A DNA stretch of 64,000 nt from Isosphaeraceae bacterium EP7 (GCA_038400315.1 CP151667.1:5529174-5593173); one strand, 5' to 3'. Counted from the first letter of the stretch, positions 33,497 through 43,139 are shown. A program made the numbers and translations. The notes: generated by a model not told the origin, from the sequence alone.

Positions 33497-34999
33497 TTGG
33501 CAGATATCACGTTCCATACCCATCCCCAGCTCGTCAGGAACTGGGAGCGCTACCAAAAGATCGCCGACTTCGAGGACGGCGAGCATGACCGGGTGGTCAG
33601 CTACCTCTGGAAGTACGGCCTCGAGAAGGACTCGAACCCCAAGGCCCAGGCGCACTACGATTCCCGCGTCGAGCGGCTCCACAACGATAACTTCGTCGAG
33701 CAGTATCTCCGCCTCCACATCGGCCACATGAGCCAGCCGATCCACGTCAACGGCATCGAGGCCAACGAGCGGCTCGGTGCCATAGAGAAGGACGTGACCG
33801 GCCTGGGCATGAGCGCCCTCCTCGCCGCCCAGGAGCGGCTCCGGCTCTACATCCGGGACGGCCGCGTCGGAACGCTCATCGACAGCCCGGCGGCGGTGAG
33901 CCAGAGCAAGGTCGAGGCGATCGCCGAGCGCGAGCAGTCCTACCAGGTCATCTACGAGGCGACGGATATCCGATACTGGGAGCGGTTTACGTCCGGCCGC
34001 AGGCGCGGGCAGCTCAAGTCCGTCATCCTCTCCGCCGAGCCCTACCTCCACAAAGGTCAGGTCCACGCGTCGTTCCGACGTTACTCCCAGCCCGAGGCGG
34101 CAGGCGCCCCCTACCGGTGGGAGTGGATGCGCACGAAGCTCACGACCTCGGTATCGCCTCTCGTCGGCGACATCACCTGCGAGGTCATCGATGCCGGGGA
34201 AGGCGGAGTCGAAGGGGTGCCGTTCGTCATGTGGGGCAACGGGCCGCGCGAGTCGTTCGTCAGGAGCGTGGTCAACCAGAACTGCTCGCACATGAACGCG
34301 CTCTCCGTCCGCGACAACGTGCTCTGGTACACCGGCATGCAGAAGAACGCGTTCGTCGGGGTCACCCCCGAGGAGCTCGACAAATGGTCGGAAGCCGCCG
34401 CGCTGATGATCTCCAACTCGGAAGCGCGGATCTTCACCGTGGAATCGTTCGACCCGGTCGGCCTGAACAACGCGATTGCCCGCCTGGAGAAGCACATCCA
34501 CCGGCACGGCAAGTTCCAGTACAACCAGCTCGCCGACGATACCCGGCAGACGCAGGCCGCGGACTCGAAGATCCTCGACCTCAAGGTCCAGAAGGACATC
34601 TACGACAAGACCCTCGACCGGCAGACCGAGGTCGAGCGGGAGATCTGGCGCTGGCACGCCCGCTACGAGCGCGCGACGCCCGCGGAGATCGACGCCATCA
34701 GCGTGTCCATCGCCCGCGACTACGGTTTCGACGACCCCGCCGCCGAGGAGGCCGAGCACCAGGCGGCGTGGAACGAGGCCAGGGAGTTGGGGGCCATCAA
34801 AATTCAGAAGCAGCTCCTCAAGGCCCGGGTCTACAAGATGGAGCTCTACCCCGTCGAGGGGCAGACGGTGGAGGAGCTTCGCGACGAGCTTCTCGGGGAG
34901 ATCGACGCCCTTCAAGCCCGGGAGAGCCGGGTGAGCTCGGCGATCAATGGCCTGGGTTCACGCTTGTTCGGCGGGGCAGATGGCCAAGTCCAAGCCTAA
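33497..34999 (+). CDS. Portal protein (DUF4055-like)
   Basis: 500 residues from TTG 33497, right after the terminase. The N-terminal region (RNWERYQKIADFEDG...YLWKYGLEK) and the mid-region PFVMWGNGP, LDLKVQKDIYDK and RQTEVEREIWRWHARY follow the DUF4055-type portal pattern. Portals form the dodecameric DNA gate at one capsid vertex. The gene order terminase-portal-MuF supports the call independently. Confidence 0.75.
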   Translation: MADITFHTHPQLVRNWERYQKIADFEDGEHDRVVSYLWKYGLEKDSNPKAQAHYDSRVERLHNDNFVEQYLRLHIGHMSQPIHVNGIEANERLGAIEKDVTGLGMSALLAAQERLRLYIRDGRVGTLIDSPAAVSQSKVEAIAEREQSYQVIYEATDIRYWERFTSGRRRGQLKSVILSAEPYLHKGQVHASFRRYSQPEAAGAPYRWEWMRTKLTTSVSPLVGDITCEVIDAGEGGVEGVPFVMWGNGPRESFVRSVVNQNCSHMNALSVRDNVLWYTGMQKNAFVGVTPEELDKWSEAAALMISNSEARIFTVESFDPVGLNNAIARLEKHIHRHGKFQYNQLADDTRQTQAADSKILDLKVQKDIYDKTLDRQTEVEREIWRWHARYERATPAEIDAISVSIARDYGFDDPAAEEAEHQAAWNEARELGAIKIQKQLLKARVYKMELYPVEGQTVEELRDELLGEIDALQARESRVSSAINGLGSRLFGGADGQVQA

Positions 35000-35843
35000 A
35001 GCCAAGCCGACCCCCGCCGACATCAAGAAGCGGGTGGTGAACATCGCCCAGGCTCGCACCGACGCGCTGTCCTCCATCGAATCTGAGATCGAGAGGCTCT
35101 ACTCATCGTATTTCGACCGCGTGCGCTCGGTGATCGCCAGCGACAAGGAGCTTCGACGCACCGATGTCCTGACCCTCCAGAACGCCACGGCGACGATGGC
35201 TGACCTCGAGAACATCCTCATAGACGCGGGCATGGGAAGCGTGGTCGCCAAGTTCGGGGAGCACTTCCCCGAGTTGGCGGAGGTCGCCGCGACCTACTTC
35301 GAGCCGTTCGGCGTCGACAACGCCCTGGCCGGGGTCTCCAAGCAGACGCTCTCCGCCTGGGTGGACTTTTCGGCGACCGAGCTCACCAAGCTCTTCGACG
35401 GTGAGCTGATCGCCCCCGTCCGCTCGGCCCTCCTGCAGGTCAACTTCGGCAACATGACCCGCGACGCCCTCATCGACCAGATCACCACACTCCAGCCGGG
35501 GATCTCCACGAACAACGCGGTGGTCGCCGTCGACGACGCGTTCTCCCAGTTCCAGCGGGCAGTCGTCGTGGCCGCAGGGGACGCCGCCGAGCTGGAAATC
35601 TACCAGTACCTCGGGCCGGACGACGGCATCACCAGCGATCAATGCAGCGCCATGCTGCATGTTAGCAAGCACGGCGCACCGGGGATTCTCTACAAGGACG
35701 AGATCACCTCGCAGCTCCATCCCAACCTGGAACGCTACGGACGAAACCCGCTGATCGGCGGAGGACACCCCCGGTGCCGCCACCAGTGGTCTCCGATCCC
35801 GGAAGATTACGCGGTCGAGCAATTCGGGTTCAAACCTCGATGA
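34980..35843 (+). CDS. MuF-like minor head protein
   Basis: 287 residues, overlapping the portal end by 20 bp. The C-terminal region holds the MuF-type pattern: GITSDQCSAML, then HPNLERYGRNPLIGGGHPRCRHQW (Cys, His, C-x-H), commonly found in gp7/SPP1-like minor capsid proteins next to the portal. The helical N-terminus probably contacts the portal. No toxin domain is fused. Confidence 0.75.
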   Translation: MAKSKPKAKPTPADIKKRVVNIAQARTDALSSIESEIERLYSSYFDRVRSVIASDKELRRTDVLTLQNATATMADLENILIDAGMGSVVAKFGEHFPELAEVAATYFEPFGVDNALAGVSKQTLSAWVDFSATELTKLFDGELIAPVRSALLQVNFGNMTRDALIDQITTLQPGISTNNAVVAVDDAFSQFQRAVVVAAGDAAELEIYQYLGPDDGITSDQCSAMLHVSKHGAPGILYKDEITSQLHPNLERYGRNPLIGGGHPRCRHQWSPIPEDYAVEQFGFKPR

Positions 35844-36487
35844 AGTTCTCGCTCGACCTCTCCGCACTGCCCATTGATCCCGACTTCCTCAAGCGGCACG
35901 AGCAGGAGTTTCGCAAGCTCCTCGACCAGGAGATGCTCAAGACCCGCGCCCGGATCATCGCCAGCGACACCGCCGGCCAGCAGGCCGAGGGCGGCGGGCT
36001 CAAGCCCTACTCCTCGAGCTACAGGGCGGCCATCGACAAGGGGCAGGTCGCGGGCAAGGAGCCGGGGAACCACACGCCGAATCTCACGGCCACCGGCGTT
36101 CTCCATCGCTCCCTGACCATCGAGCAGGGCTCAGGGCTCGGCGAGGTGCGGATGTTCTTCAACGGGAGTCATCCGCCTCGGCAAAAGGTGCAGCACCCCC
36201 AGAAGCGAGTCAAAGCCGCCCACAAAAGGCGGGAGAAGCAGGGCCTTGCTCCGCTCGCCCCGCACAAGCACGCCCGGGCCGCGAAGGGCGCCGGAAAGAC
36301 CCTGGGCAAGGGAGCGGCGCCCGCGAAGCGCCGATCGGGCGGGGGCAGAGGCTCCACGCAGAACGCGGTCATCGCCCAGGCCCAGTACGACATGGGGCGC
36401 ACCGGATGGTTCACGTTTTCCACCGAGGACCTGGAGCGCATCCAGAGGAAGCTCGGAGACCTCGTCGCCCGACTTTTTTTCAAGTAG
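35840..36487 (+). CDS. Phage virion morphogenesis-like protein
   Basis: 215 residues. LTATGVLHRSLT in the first half and a C-terminus ARTGWFTFSTEDLERIQ-like segment resemble gpG/virion-morphogenesis or neck proteins. A Lys/Arg/Gly-rich middle (~115-175) is probably disordered. Located between MuF and scaffold, so a connector or assembly role is expected. Confidence 0.5.
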   Translation: MKFSLDLSALPIDPDFLKRHEQEFRKLLDQEMLKTRARIIASDTAGQQAEGGGLKPYSSSYRAAIDKGQVAGKEPGNHTPNLTATGVLHRSLTIEQGSGLGEVRMFFNGSHPPRQKVQHPQKRVKAAHKRREKQGLAPLAPHKHARAAKGAGKTLGKGAAPAKRRSGGGRGSTQNAVIAQAQYDMGRTGWFTFSTEDLERIQRKLGDLVARLFFK

Positions 36488-36580
36488 GGCAAAAATACCC
36501 CCCTTCACGCGTTTTCACCGCCGACGTAGTCTCGGCGTGTAAAAGCATGTTTACGGATAATCAAAACAGGGGCACAATCA

Positions 36581-37366
36581 ATGCCAGAACCTACCTCTCC
36601 CAATCCTTCAGCGTCGGACGACGACAAGGACACTTCGGGAGCCTCGGACGAGGGAAAAACTAAGACAGATACGGTGAGCAGGACGGAAGCCGAAGAGGCT
36701 TTTCGGGCGCGCGACAAGCTCAAGGACGAGAAGCGGAAGCTGGAAGCCCGGCTCAAGCAGATCGAGACCGAAAGCCTGGAGCGCGTCAGCAGCTACGAGG
36801 CGCGTCTCAAGGAGATCGAGGACGCCAGGAACGCAGCCGAGGAAGACGCGGCGAAGCGGTCAGGCGACGTCGACCGACTCCAGAAGACCTGGGACGGCCA
36901 GCGGAGCGAGCTGCAGAAGCAGATCGACGCGGAGAAGGCGGCGCGAGCGAAAGAAATCGCGGAGTGGCAGGACAGGCATGACGGCCTTGCCCATAAGTAT
37001 CACTCGAACCTCGTCGAACGGGCGTTGATCGAGGAGCTCAGCACGCTGAGCACGAGCGCGAAGGCCGAGTTGGTGTTCTTCCAGAAGAAGTACCAGTTCG
37101 AGGCGGTGGAAGACGAGGACGGGCGATTCATCGGCGTCAAGCCGAAGGATTCGGACAAGACCATCGCGCAGCTCCACAAGGAGATCTGCGATGAGTACGG
37201 CCTGCCGTTCGACAAGAACGACCGGGCCAACGGCAGCGGCACCCCGGTGCAGAGCGGCGGCGAGAGTTCAAAGACCTCGTCGAAGATGCCGGCGAACTGG
37301 GAGCGGCTGTCGAAGGAAGAGCGCCAGAAATGGTTCGCTCAAAATAGGAATTTCAAACTGGGGTGA
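36581..37366 (+). CDS. Capsid scaffolding protein
   Basis: 261 residues, acidic and almost entirely charged helix (DKLKDEKRKLEARLKQIETE and on), with a Ser-rich N-terminus and basic C-terminus. Composition, length and the position immediately before the major capsid gene are typical of DUF4355-like scaffolds. Confidence 0.7.
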   Translation: MPEPTSPNPSASDDDKDTSGASDEGKTKTDTVSRTEAEEAFRARDKLKDEKRKLEARLKQIETESLERVSSYEARLKEIEDARNAAEEDAAKRSGDVDRLQKTWDGQRSELQKQIDAEKAARAKEIAEWQDRHDGLAHKYHSNLVERALIEELSTLSTSAKAELVFFQKKYQFEAVEDEDGRFIGVKPKDSDKTIAQLHKEICDEYGLPFDKNDRANGSGTPVQSGGESSKTSSKMPANWERLSKEERQKWFAQNRNFKLG

Positions 37367-37393
37367 AGCCCCGGGTAGCTTGGAGAGAAAGCT

Positions 37394-38251
37394 GTGGCAG
37401 GTGAGTCAACTTATAGTGATCAGGTAACCCTAGCGGCGTACATCGACGACGGCATCATGGAGGTCCTTCGAACGACCAACGTGATGTTGAACCTGATGTA
37501 CCCCGTCAACCTCGTCAAAGGCTCGAACTCCAAGAAGCTTCAGAGCCGGAACGCGCAAACCGCGTCGGTCGTTGCCGAAGCCGCAGAGGCGACTCCAGCG
37601 GTATTTGGAAAGACCGCGGGCGCCACGCTTCTCGCGAAGAAGGTCATGGTGCTCAACGAGCTCACTCTCGAGTCCGAGCTCTTCGGCGGCCTCAGCCCCG
37701 ACGAGGTAAAGGTTGAGCAAGGGCTCGCCGTCTCCGAGAAGGTCGACACCGACGCTTGCGCGTTGTTCCCCGGGTTCTCGAACACGGCGGGCACGACCGG
37801 CGTCGCGCTCACCATCGACAAGATGATCGAAGCCGACTACAAGGCCGGACTTTCCTTCGCCCCAGGCGCGCGGATTTTCGTCCTCGGCAATGTTCAGATC
37901 CTTCACCTCAAGCAATACATCGTGACCTCGGGTGCGTCCGTTTGGGCAAATCCGATGGTATCGAACCTCTTGGGCGAGCAGGCGCAGCCGAACGGGTTTG
38001 TCGGCTACATCCTCAACCGAGCGGTGTTCGAGACCCAGCACGTTCCGCTCGTCAACTCCAACGCGGACCGTTGCGGGGCATGCCTGAACCCGATGTATGC
38101 ACTCGCCGCTGCCTATGTCCGGCCTCCGAACACGGAAGTCGAGGGCAACAGCTCGAAGCGGACGCGCGAAGTATCGACCGACTACTTCTACGACGTGAAA
38201 GAGCGGCTCGACGGCGCGGGCTGCGGGATCATTTCGAAGGCCACCGCGTAA
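37394..38251 (+). CDS. Major capsid protein
   Basis: 285 residues from GTG 37394. The sequence has an HK97-like flavour: an N-terminal arm, the central VKVEQGLAVSEKVDTDACALF helix corresponding to a spine helix, an ARIFVLGN strand, and a C-terminal VSTDYFYDVKERLDGAGCGII segment typical of this fold's end. It sits directly after the scaffold. HK97 fold inferred rather than demonstrated. Confidence 0.75.
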   Translation: MAGESTYSDQVTLAAYIDDGIMEVLRTTNVMLNLMYPVNLVKGSNSKKLQSRNAQTASVVAEAAEATPAVFGKTAGATLLAKKVMVLNELTLESELFGGLSPDEVKVEQGLAVSEKVDTDACALFPGFSNTAGTTGVALTIDKMIEADYKAGLSFAPGARIFVLGNVQILHLKQYIVTSGASVWANPMVSNLLGEQAQPNGFVGYILNRAVFETQHVPLVNSNADRCGACLNPMYALAAAYVRPPNTEVEGNSSKRTREVSTDYFYDVKERLDGAGCGIISKATA

Positions 38252-38314
38252 GAACCGCGCGGACGTAAGCGAATCGACAAGCGGCGCAGCCGCAGATCAG
38301 GAGCGAGAAATTTT

Positions 38315-38878
38315 ATGCAAGATGTTGTCATCGATATGCGCCAGAACGGCGGCATCAACCCCAAGAACCTCCCCTATATCGACTGGGAGCGGACCGTGAA
38401 CCCCGGCCAGGGAGCGGAAGGCGGAGAGAAGAGGGAGGTGCAGCGCGTCACCCTATTCGACTCCAAGGGCTCGCCGTTCGTTTGGCTCGACGAGAACTAC
38501 GTCAGCTACAACCTGAAGAAGGGCTGGAAGATCGTCGGGCACGGGAACTTCGACAAGGTTCGGCGGCACGACGGCACCCAGCACCAGCAACTCGAAGACA
38601 TCCGCGCGATGGTCGAGGAACGCGCGCAGTCTACCCACGAGGCGGACCTCCTCCGAGCTGAGAACGAGCAACTCAAGGCAGAACGGGCGCAGCTCATCGC
38701 CGAGCGGAGCGCGATGTCAGCTTCAGCCGCAGCCGGCGACTTCCGGACCGAGGACGAGAAAGATGCGGGAGTGGTTTCCGTGGTTCTCGACCACGATGTT
38801 CCGGCCGGAGAGACCGCTCTCGAATCGACGAGCGCAACCACGTTCGGAGATCCGAAGAAGTCGACCAAGGCAAAGTAA
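38315..38878 (+). CDS. Hypothetical head-region protein
   Basis: 187 residues: a globular N-terminus (VQRVTLFDSKGSPFVWLDE), a coiled-coil middle (LLRAENEQLKAERAQLIAE) and an Ala/Thr-rich tail. Position after the capsid suggests an accessory head protein. No family recognised. Confidence 0.45.
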   Translation: MQDVVIDMRQNGGINPKNLPYIDWERTVNPGQGAEGGEKREVQRVTLFDSKGSPFVWLDENYVSYNLKKGWKIVGHGNFDKVRRHDGTQHQQLEDIRAMVEERAQSTHEADLLRAENEQLKAERAQLIAERSAMSASAAAGDFRTEDEKDAGVVSVVLDHDVPAGETALESTSATTFGDPKKSTKAK

Positions 38879-38917
38879 TCCGGACGGCTCCGAGCTGAGC
38901 AGAACGAGCAGGTGACC

Positions 38918-39094
38918 ATGAGTGAATCGAACAGCCCACGCCCGAGCACCGAGCAAAAGCGGAAGCTCACCGACGAGCTCAAGGGAAACCTGAAGGCTCA
39001 GCTCGACCGTGAGGGCAAGCAGTCCTCGCACCGCGAGATCGAACAGCGGGTGAACCGCATCGCGGAGCGCACGGACCGAGAGAGGGGATGGTAA
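38918..39094 (+). CDS. Small charged protein
   Basis: 58 residues, strongly charged and helical. Its stop overlaps the next ATG (TAATG). Role unknown. Confidence 0.4.
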   Translation: MSESNSPRPSTEQKRKLTDELKGNLKAQLDREGKQSSHREIEQRVNRIAERTDRERGW

Positions 39095-39198
39095 TGGCAG
39101 CGAAGAAAATCGCAACCGCGCCGAACGTCAAGAAGACGGCTCCGGTGAAGGCGCCTGTGAAGGCGATGAAGCCGGCGGCGAAGAGCAAGGGGAAATAG
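39094..39198 (+). CDS. Tiny Lys/Ala/Pro-rich basic protein
   Basis: 34 residues of Lys, Ala, Pro and Val in PVKAPVKAMKPAAK-type repeats, similar to histone-like tails. TAATG overlap with the upstream gene and an immediate downstream start support it. Possibly DNA-associated inside the capsid. Confidence 0.4.
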   Translation: MAAKKIATAPNVKKTAPVKAPVKAMKPAAKSKGK

Positions 39199-39573
39199 AT
39201 GACCACTTATCACTACGAGGAGCAGCGTTTCGCTGGCGGTGTCGCGAACTCCGTCGCGGCGGCGCTGACCGCAGCCGGGACCAACCTGGCGACCGCCCTC
39301 GCGTTGACCTCGAACGTCAATCGCGTTTCGACCGCCGCTTCGGGTACCGGAGTAGCTCTCCCGTCCGCAACGCCGGTCGGCGGGGTGGTCACCGTGCAGA
39401 ACCTCGGCGCAAACGACCTCAAGGTCTACCCGCCGGACGCCTCAACCTCGATCAACGGGGCCGCGAACGGTGTTGGGCTCACGCTCACGACCGCAGCCCG
39501 TCAGATCGGGGAGTTTCGGCGGCTCACGGCGACGGCTTGGATGGCGACGGTTTCGGCGGGGCCGCAGACTTAA
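39199..39573 (+). CDS. Head decoration-like protein
   Basis: 124 residues, Ala/Thr/Gly-rich, all-beta pattern (VVTVQNLGANDLKVYPP), starting directly after the tiny basic gene. Such sequences are common in head decoration or head-fibre knob proteins. Role inferred. Confidence 0.5.
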   Translation: MTTYHYEEQRFAGGVANSVAAALTAAGTNLATALALTSNVNRVSTAASGTGVALPSATPVGGVVTVQNLGANDLKVYPPDASTSINGAANGVGLTLTTAARQIGEFRRLTATAWMATVSAGPQT

Positions 39574-39582
39574 CGGAGGCTG

Positions 39583-40353
39583 GTGGCCCTGATTCGGCAC
39601 ATCTACGGCAGGCCCATCGTGTTCCGGTACATTCCGATCGCCGGGGACGAGGAGTTTGTCGCGGATTCGCTGATCTCGGCCAGGCTCTACGGGCCGAACG
39701 GCTACCCCTCGGACGCCCAGATCGCGGACAGCGGCCAGGCGTCCACGGGGCACATCGGCAGCCGGGTGACGGAGTGGGAGCTCGTCAACGAGGAGGGCAC
39801 GGGACCCGCGGAATACCGCATCGTCTTCCCCCCGATCTCGGATGCCCAACCCGACAGCCGGTCCGAATACGACCTGTTCTACGTGGCGCTGAACTTCCTC
39901 GCGGAAGCGACCGGCGAACCCCTGCGGGACGTCGAGCAGATCCAGGTGTTCCGGGCCGACGGGCTGACCAGCAAGATCAGGGTGAGGGCGGAGGACGTGT
40001 GGTCGCTCGAGTCGAAGCTCGAAGGGCTCGACCCGAATCCGCCGCTCTGGACCGAAGAGAAGATTGAGGCGGCAATCGAGGAGATCCTGTCCCGGCTGGA
40101 GGGCCGCGCTTACGCAAAGGCGAGGCTGTTCAATCTGGAGAAGCTCAACGGGGCCGCGAGGCGGCTGGCCTGCTCCTACGGATGTTTCGACCTGATCAGT
40201 CAGGGAACGGAGTGGGCGGAGAAGGCCGCGTTCTGGAGGGAGCAGAGCGACGTGCTCCTCGACATCGCCAAGATTGGGTACGACCAGGGGGCAGCGGACA
40301 CGCCGGCGCCCGAAGAGAAGGTGAACACCGGGGCGGTGATCATAGCGAAGTAG
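39583..40353 (+). CDS. Head-tail connector-region protein
   Basis: 256 residues from GTG 39583. Beta-rich N-terminus (RHIYGRPIVFRYIP) and helical C-terminus (AEKAAFWREQSDVLLDIAKIG). It lies between decoration and tail-terminator genes, where connector proteins are encoded. No motif match. Confidence 0.45.
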   Translation: MALIRHIYGRPIVFRYIPIAGDEEFVADSLISARLYGPNGYPSDAQIADSGQASTGHIGSRVTEWELVNEEGTGPAEYRIVFPPISDAQPDSRSEYDLFYVALNFLAEATGEPLRDVEQIQVFRADGLTSKIRVRAEDVWSLESKLEGLDPNPPLWTEEKIEAAIEEILSRLEGRAYAKARLFNLEKLNGAARRLACSYGCFDLISQGTEWAEKAAFWREQSDVLLDIAKIGYDQGAADTPAPEEKVNTGAVIIAK

Positions 40354-40845
40354 ATGGCAATCAGCACGGAGCGGACGGTTCGAGACGTCATCGTCGCAGC
40401 CATCAAGGAGATCGCTGCGGACCTCGGGTTCTCGGACCCCGAGGGGAACGTTTGGGACTATCCCCTGATCGGGCACCAGAAGGAGCAGACCTCGACCTAC
40501 CTGATGGCGAGGGTCGGCAACGGCAGGATAGCCAGGGCATGGGCGGTGGACGTCGGCGGTTACGACGAGTTGTTCGCGATGAGGCAGAAGCCCAAGCGAA
40601 ACTACTCGATCTCGATCATCGGGTACTACGCGAAGGGCAACGGCGGGGTGGCGTACAACACGATGAAGGACCACGCGAGGCTGATCCGGGGGGCGATTAA
40701 TCGCATCTCGCCCTCGCTGTCCGGCACGGTGACCGAGCTGACCAGTGCCTCGCCGATCTCGATATCCGAGCGAGACTCGGAGGCGGGACCGCTACTCGAA
40801 GGTGTGATGACTTATGGCGCGGTACGCACGAACCCGGATTTCTGA
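40354..40845 (+). CDS. Tail terminator / completion-like protein
   Basis: 163 residues. Alpha/beta pattern with an N-terminal helix (VRDVIVAAIKEIAADLG) and a central strand pair (YSISIIGYYAKG), typical of small tail-terminator proteins (lambda gpU type). Position before the tail tube fits. Confidence 0.5.
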   Translation: MAISTERTVRDVIVAAIKEIAADLGFSDPEGNVWDYPLIGHQKEQTSTYLMARVGNGRIARAWAVDVGGYDELFAMRQKPKRNYSISIIGYYAKGNGGVAYNTMKDHARLIRGAINRISPSLSGTVTELTSASPISISERDSEAGPLLEGVMTYGAVRTNPDF

Positions 40846-40852
40846 GGGAGCC

Positions 40853-41041
40853 ATGGAAGACGAGACGAAGGTCGAAGAGAAGAAGGTCGTGGTCTACGAG
40901 CTCGAGAAGATGCTCGACGAGACCCTCAGGATCGGCAACTCCATCGAGGTGCCGCAGAGCGAGGCCATCAGGATGGTCGACCAGAAGAAAGCGAAGTTTC
41001 CCGATCACCCGATCGGGGTGATCCCTGAAGAACTGACCTAA
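40853..41041 (+). CDS. Small acidic phage protein
   Basis: 62 residues with GGGAG upstream. Lys/Glu-rich N-terminus, then a helical segment. No family recognised; sits in the tail operon. Confidence 0.45.
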   Translation: MEDETKVEEKKVVVYELEKMLDETLRIGNSIEVPQSEAIRMVDQKKAKFPDHPIGVIPEELT

Positions 41042-41068
41042 GTTAGCGCCTAAGGACGCAAACACACC

Positions 41069-42151
41069 TTGTCGATTATCGGATTTAATGGTGCCGTCGC
41101 GGGCGTCGTCAAGGGTAACACCTACGGCACGGAAGCCGACATCACGGCCGGCGGGATCAACCTCTACGCGTCGTCGATCTCGCCGAGCGGAGGGTATGCG
41201 GATTTCGTGACCCGAGACTTCGGACAGGGCGGAAAGCGGACGAACAACGCCCGACTCGCCGCGAGCTTCGATTGCAGCCTGTCCTTCGACTGGACCTTCT
41301 CGCAAGCGTGGCAGGTGTTCCTGGCGGGCATCCTGGGGACAGAAGCCACGCCGTCGGAGACGACCGTCGGACAGGGAGACTACCTCCATAAGTTCGACGT
41401 CGCCGACTCGATCCAGGGATTGTTCTACACCGTCGTGTACAGCATCGAATCCGACCGGACGATGGTCATCCCTTCGTTCACGCCGACGTCTATCACGATC
41501 GCCGCGGAGATCAACGGGCCAGGCACGGTAACCGTCCAAGGCGTCGCGGACAACGTGAAGGAGTCCTCGATGAACACCGTGGCCGAGGTCACGGCGCTCG
41601 TCGATTACCCGTACGAAAGCGTGGTGATGGGCGGGGCGAATCAATATACCCGCATCCACAACTATTCCACCGGCAGCCCTCTATCGAGCACGCACGACAA
41701 GGAGATCGCGGGCTTCACGCTCACCGTCTCGCGTCAGAAGGATCGCCGATATGGGATGCGGGGCGCGTTGTCGAAGTTCACGAAGGAGCCGCTCGAGCTC
41801 GGCCTCATCGACGCCACGCTCACCGTCAGGCACACCGAGCTCGACAACGCGGGATTCGACATTCTCGACTACTGGACGAACCCGTCCTACAAGATGGGCG
41901 AGTTCTACTTCGACGGCTCGCAGATTGGGTCGGGCGTCAACGCCTCGTACAAGCTCCAGTTCCCATCGATGAAGGTCAAAGGAGCCTTTCCGGGAGGGCA
42001 CGGGATCTCTTCGAACAGGGGATTGTTCACTCCGGACGTGACCTTCGATCTTTTCAAGGCCGCTGCCGCCCCATCGGGCATGACTGGCGTTACGGAGCTC
42101 CTGAGGGTCTCTTCGGTGAACGCGGTCCGCTCGGCGAAGTGGGGCACGTAA
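41069..42151 (+). CDS. Tail tube / major tail protein
   Basis: 360 residues from TTG 41069. A beta-sandwich-like pattern throughout, with Gly-rich turns (LAASFDCSLSFDWTF, SITIAAEINGPGTVTVQG, AGFTLTVSRQKD). Long for a simple tail tube, so an extra C-terminal domain is likely. It is immediately followed by the frameshifted chaperone, fixing its identity. Confidence 0.7.
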   Translation: MSIIGFNGAVAGVVKGNTYGTEADITAGGINLYASSISPSGGYADFVTRDFGQGGKRTNNARLAASFDCSLSFDWTFSQAWQVFLAGILGTEATPSETTVGQGDYLHKFDVADSIQGLFYTVVYSIESDRTMVIPSFTPTSITIAAEINGPGTVTVQGVADNVKESSMNTVAEVTALVDYPYESVVMGGANQYTRIHNYSTGSPLSSTHDKEIAGFTLTVSRQKDRRYGMRGALSKFTKEPLELGLIDATLTVRHTELDNAGFDILDYWTNPSYKMGEFYFDGSQIGSGVNASYKLQFPSMKVKGAFPGGHGISSNRGLFTPDVTFDLFKAAAAPSGMTGVTELLRVSSVNAVRSAKWGT

Positions 42152-42225
42152 TCCCCTAACCCTCCGGTTTCTTCACCCTCGGCTTCCGTGCTAAGCGTTG
42201 ATCATACGCTGATCACAGGAGCCCC

Positions 42226-42756
42226 ATGTCCATCGTTGACCGCTATCGCAATCGCGACAACCGCCCAGTGCGGTACACCGTGCCGTATCCCTTGGAAAAT
42301 CCGTTCCTCGAATTTACCGTCAAACGCATGCCGATGGCCGTGAGGAACAATACGAACATCGACGTGATGGGCACGATAAAGCGGGCTGGCATCGACCGCC
42401 CCGAGGCTCCGCCCAACCCCGAAGACGAATCCGACCCGATCAATAAAGAGTGGAAGAAGTATCAGGGTGCTTTGAATTCCTGGCACGCCTACCACCTCGT
42501 CGACCAGGGCCGGGACCTGTTCGTCGATTGGAAGGTTCTCGACGGAGGCAAGTGGCCGACGTTCTCGAAGCAGGCGTTCGCGGACTTCGTCGCCGAGATG
42601 GATATCGACGAGAAGCAGACCCTCGGCTACTGCTACATGATCAAGGAGAAGGAAGCCGAGAAGGAGGATAAGGATTCAAAAAAGGACGATTCGGAGACGG
42701 CTTCCTCGACGCCCTCCGAGAGCGAATCAGACACTCCGTCTTCAACCCCAGGCTGA
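42226..42756 (+). CDS. Tail-assembly chaperone, short form (gpG-like)
   Basis: 176 residues. Ends in a Lys/Glu/Asp-rich and then Ser/Thr-rich tail. It is the normal-frame product of a gpG/gpGT-type pair; the codons TCA AAA AAG at 42676-42684 contain a perfect A AAA AAG slippery heptamer. Such chaperones bind the tape measure and recruit tail-tube subunits; both forms are needed in fixed ratio in related siphophages. Confidence 0.75.
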   Translation: MSIVDRYRNRDNRPVRYTVPYPLENPFLEFTVKRMPMAVRNNTNIDVMGTIKRAGIDRPEAPPNPEDESDPINKEWKKYQGALNSWHAYHLVDQGRDLFVDWKVLDGGKWPTFSKQAFADFVAEMDIDEKQTLGYCYMIKEKEAEKEDKDSKKDDSETASSTPSESESDTPSSTPG

Positions 42757-43082
42757 ACTGCGGGGCGTGCTTCGGGTCGGCCCATCGGAGCGCGGAGAAC
42801 AACGCCAAGGCCGGGAAGAAGACCGAGCTCATCTATCTGCCGTGCTACGTCGGACCGAACAGGCGGGGCGGGTGCTCGGTCTCCCACCTCATGCACCCCG
42901 AGCTTTCGGTCTGGATCCAGATGTACGCCCTCATCGGCCACGAAACCGCGATCAGCCAGGCCCTAACGCTCCTCGACCGAGCCGGGGCCACCGAGGAGGA
43001 CTACGACGTCTTCCTCGACATCCGTAATTGGTACAACGAAGCCCACGAGGAGAAGCGGAAGGCCGAGTCCAACAAGGGCTAG
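42684..43082 (+). CDS. Tail-assembly chaperone, -1 frameshift extension (gpT-like part)
   Basis: After a -1 slip at 42678-42684 the frame is fully open to the TAG ending at 43082, adding ~132 residues (GRFGDGFLDALRERI at the junction) to the first ~153 residues of the short form. The extension has four Cys (CGAC, PCY, GGC) and an aromatic helical end. No good start codon lies near its beginning, which supports expression by frameshifting. Confidence 0.8.
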   Translation, partial: GRFGDGFLDALRERIRHSVFNPRLNCGACFGSAHRSAENNAKAGKKTELIYLPCYVGPNRRGGCSVSHLMHPELSVWIQMYALIGHETAISQALTLLDRAGATEEDYDVFLDIRNWYNEAHEEKRKAESNKG

Positions 43083-43139
43083 GCCGGGAGGAGGATGCAC
43101 GCCCTACGACATGCACGCTAGTCCCCGACATCCTTTTTC

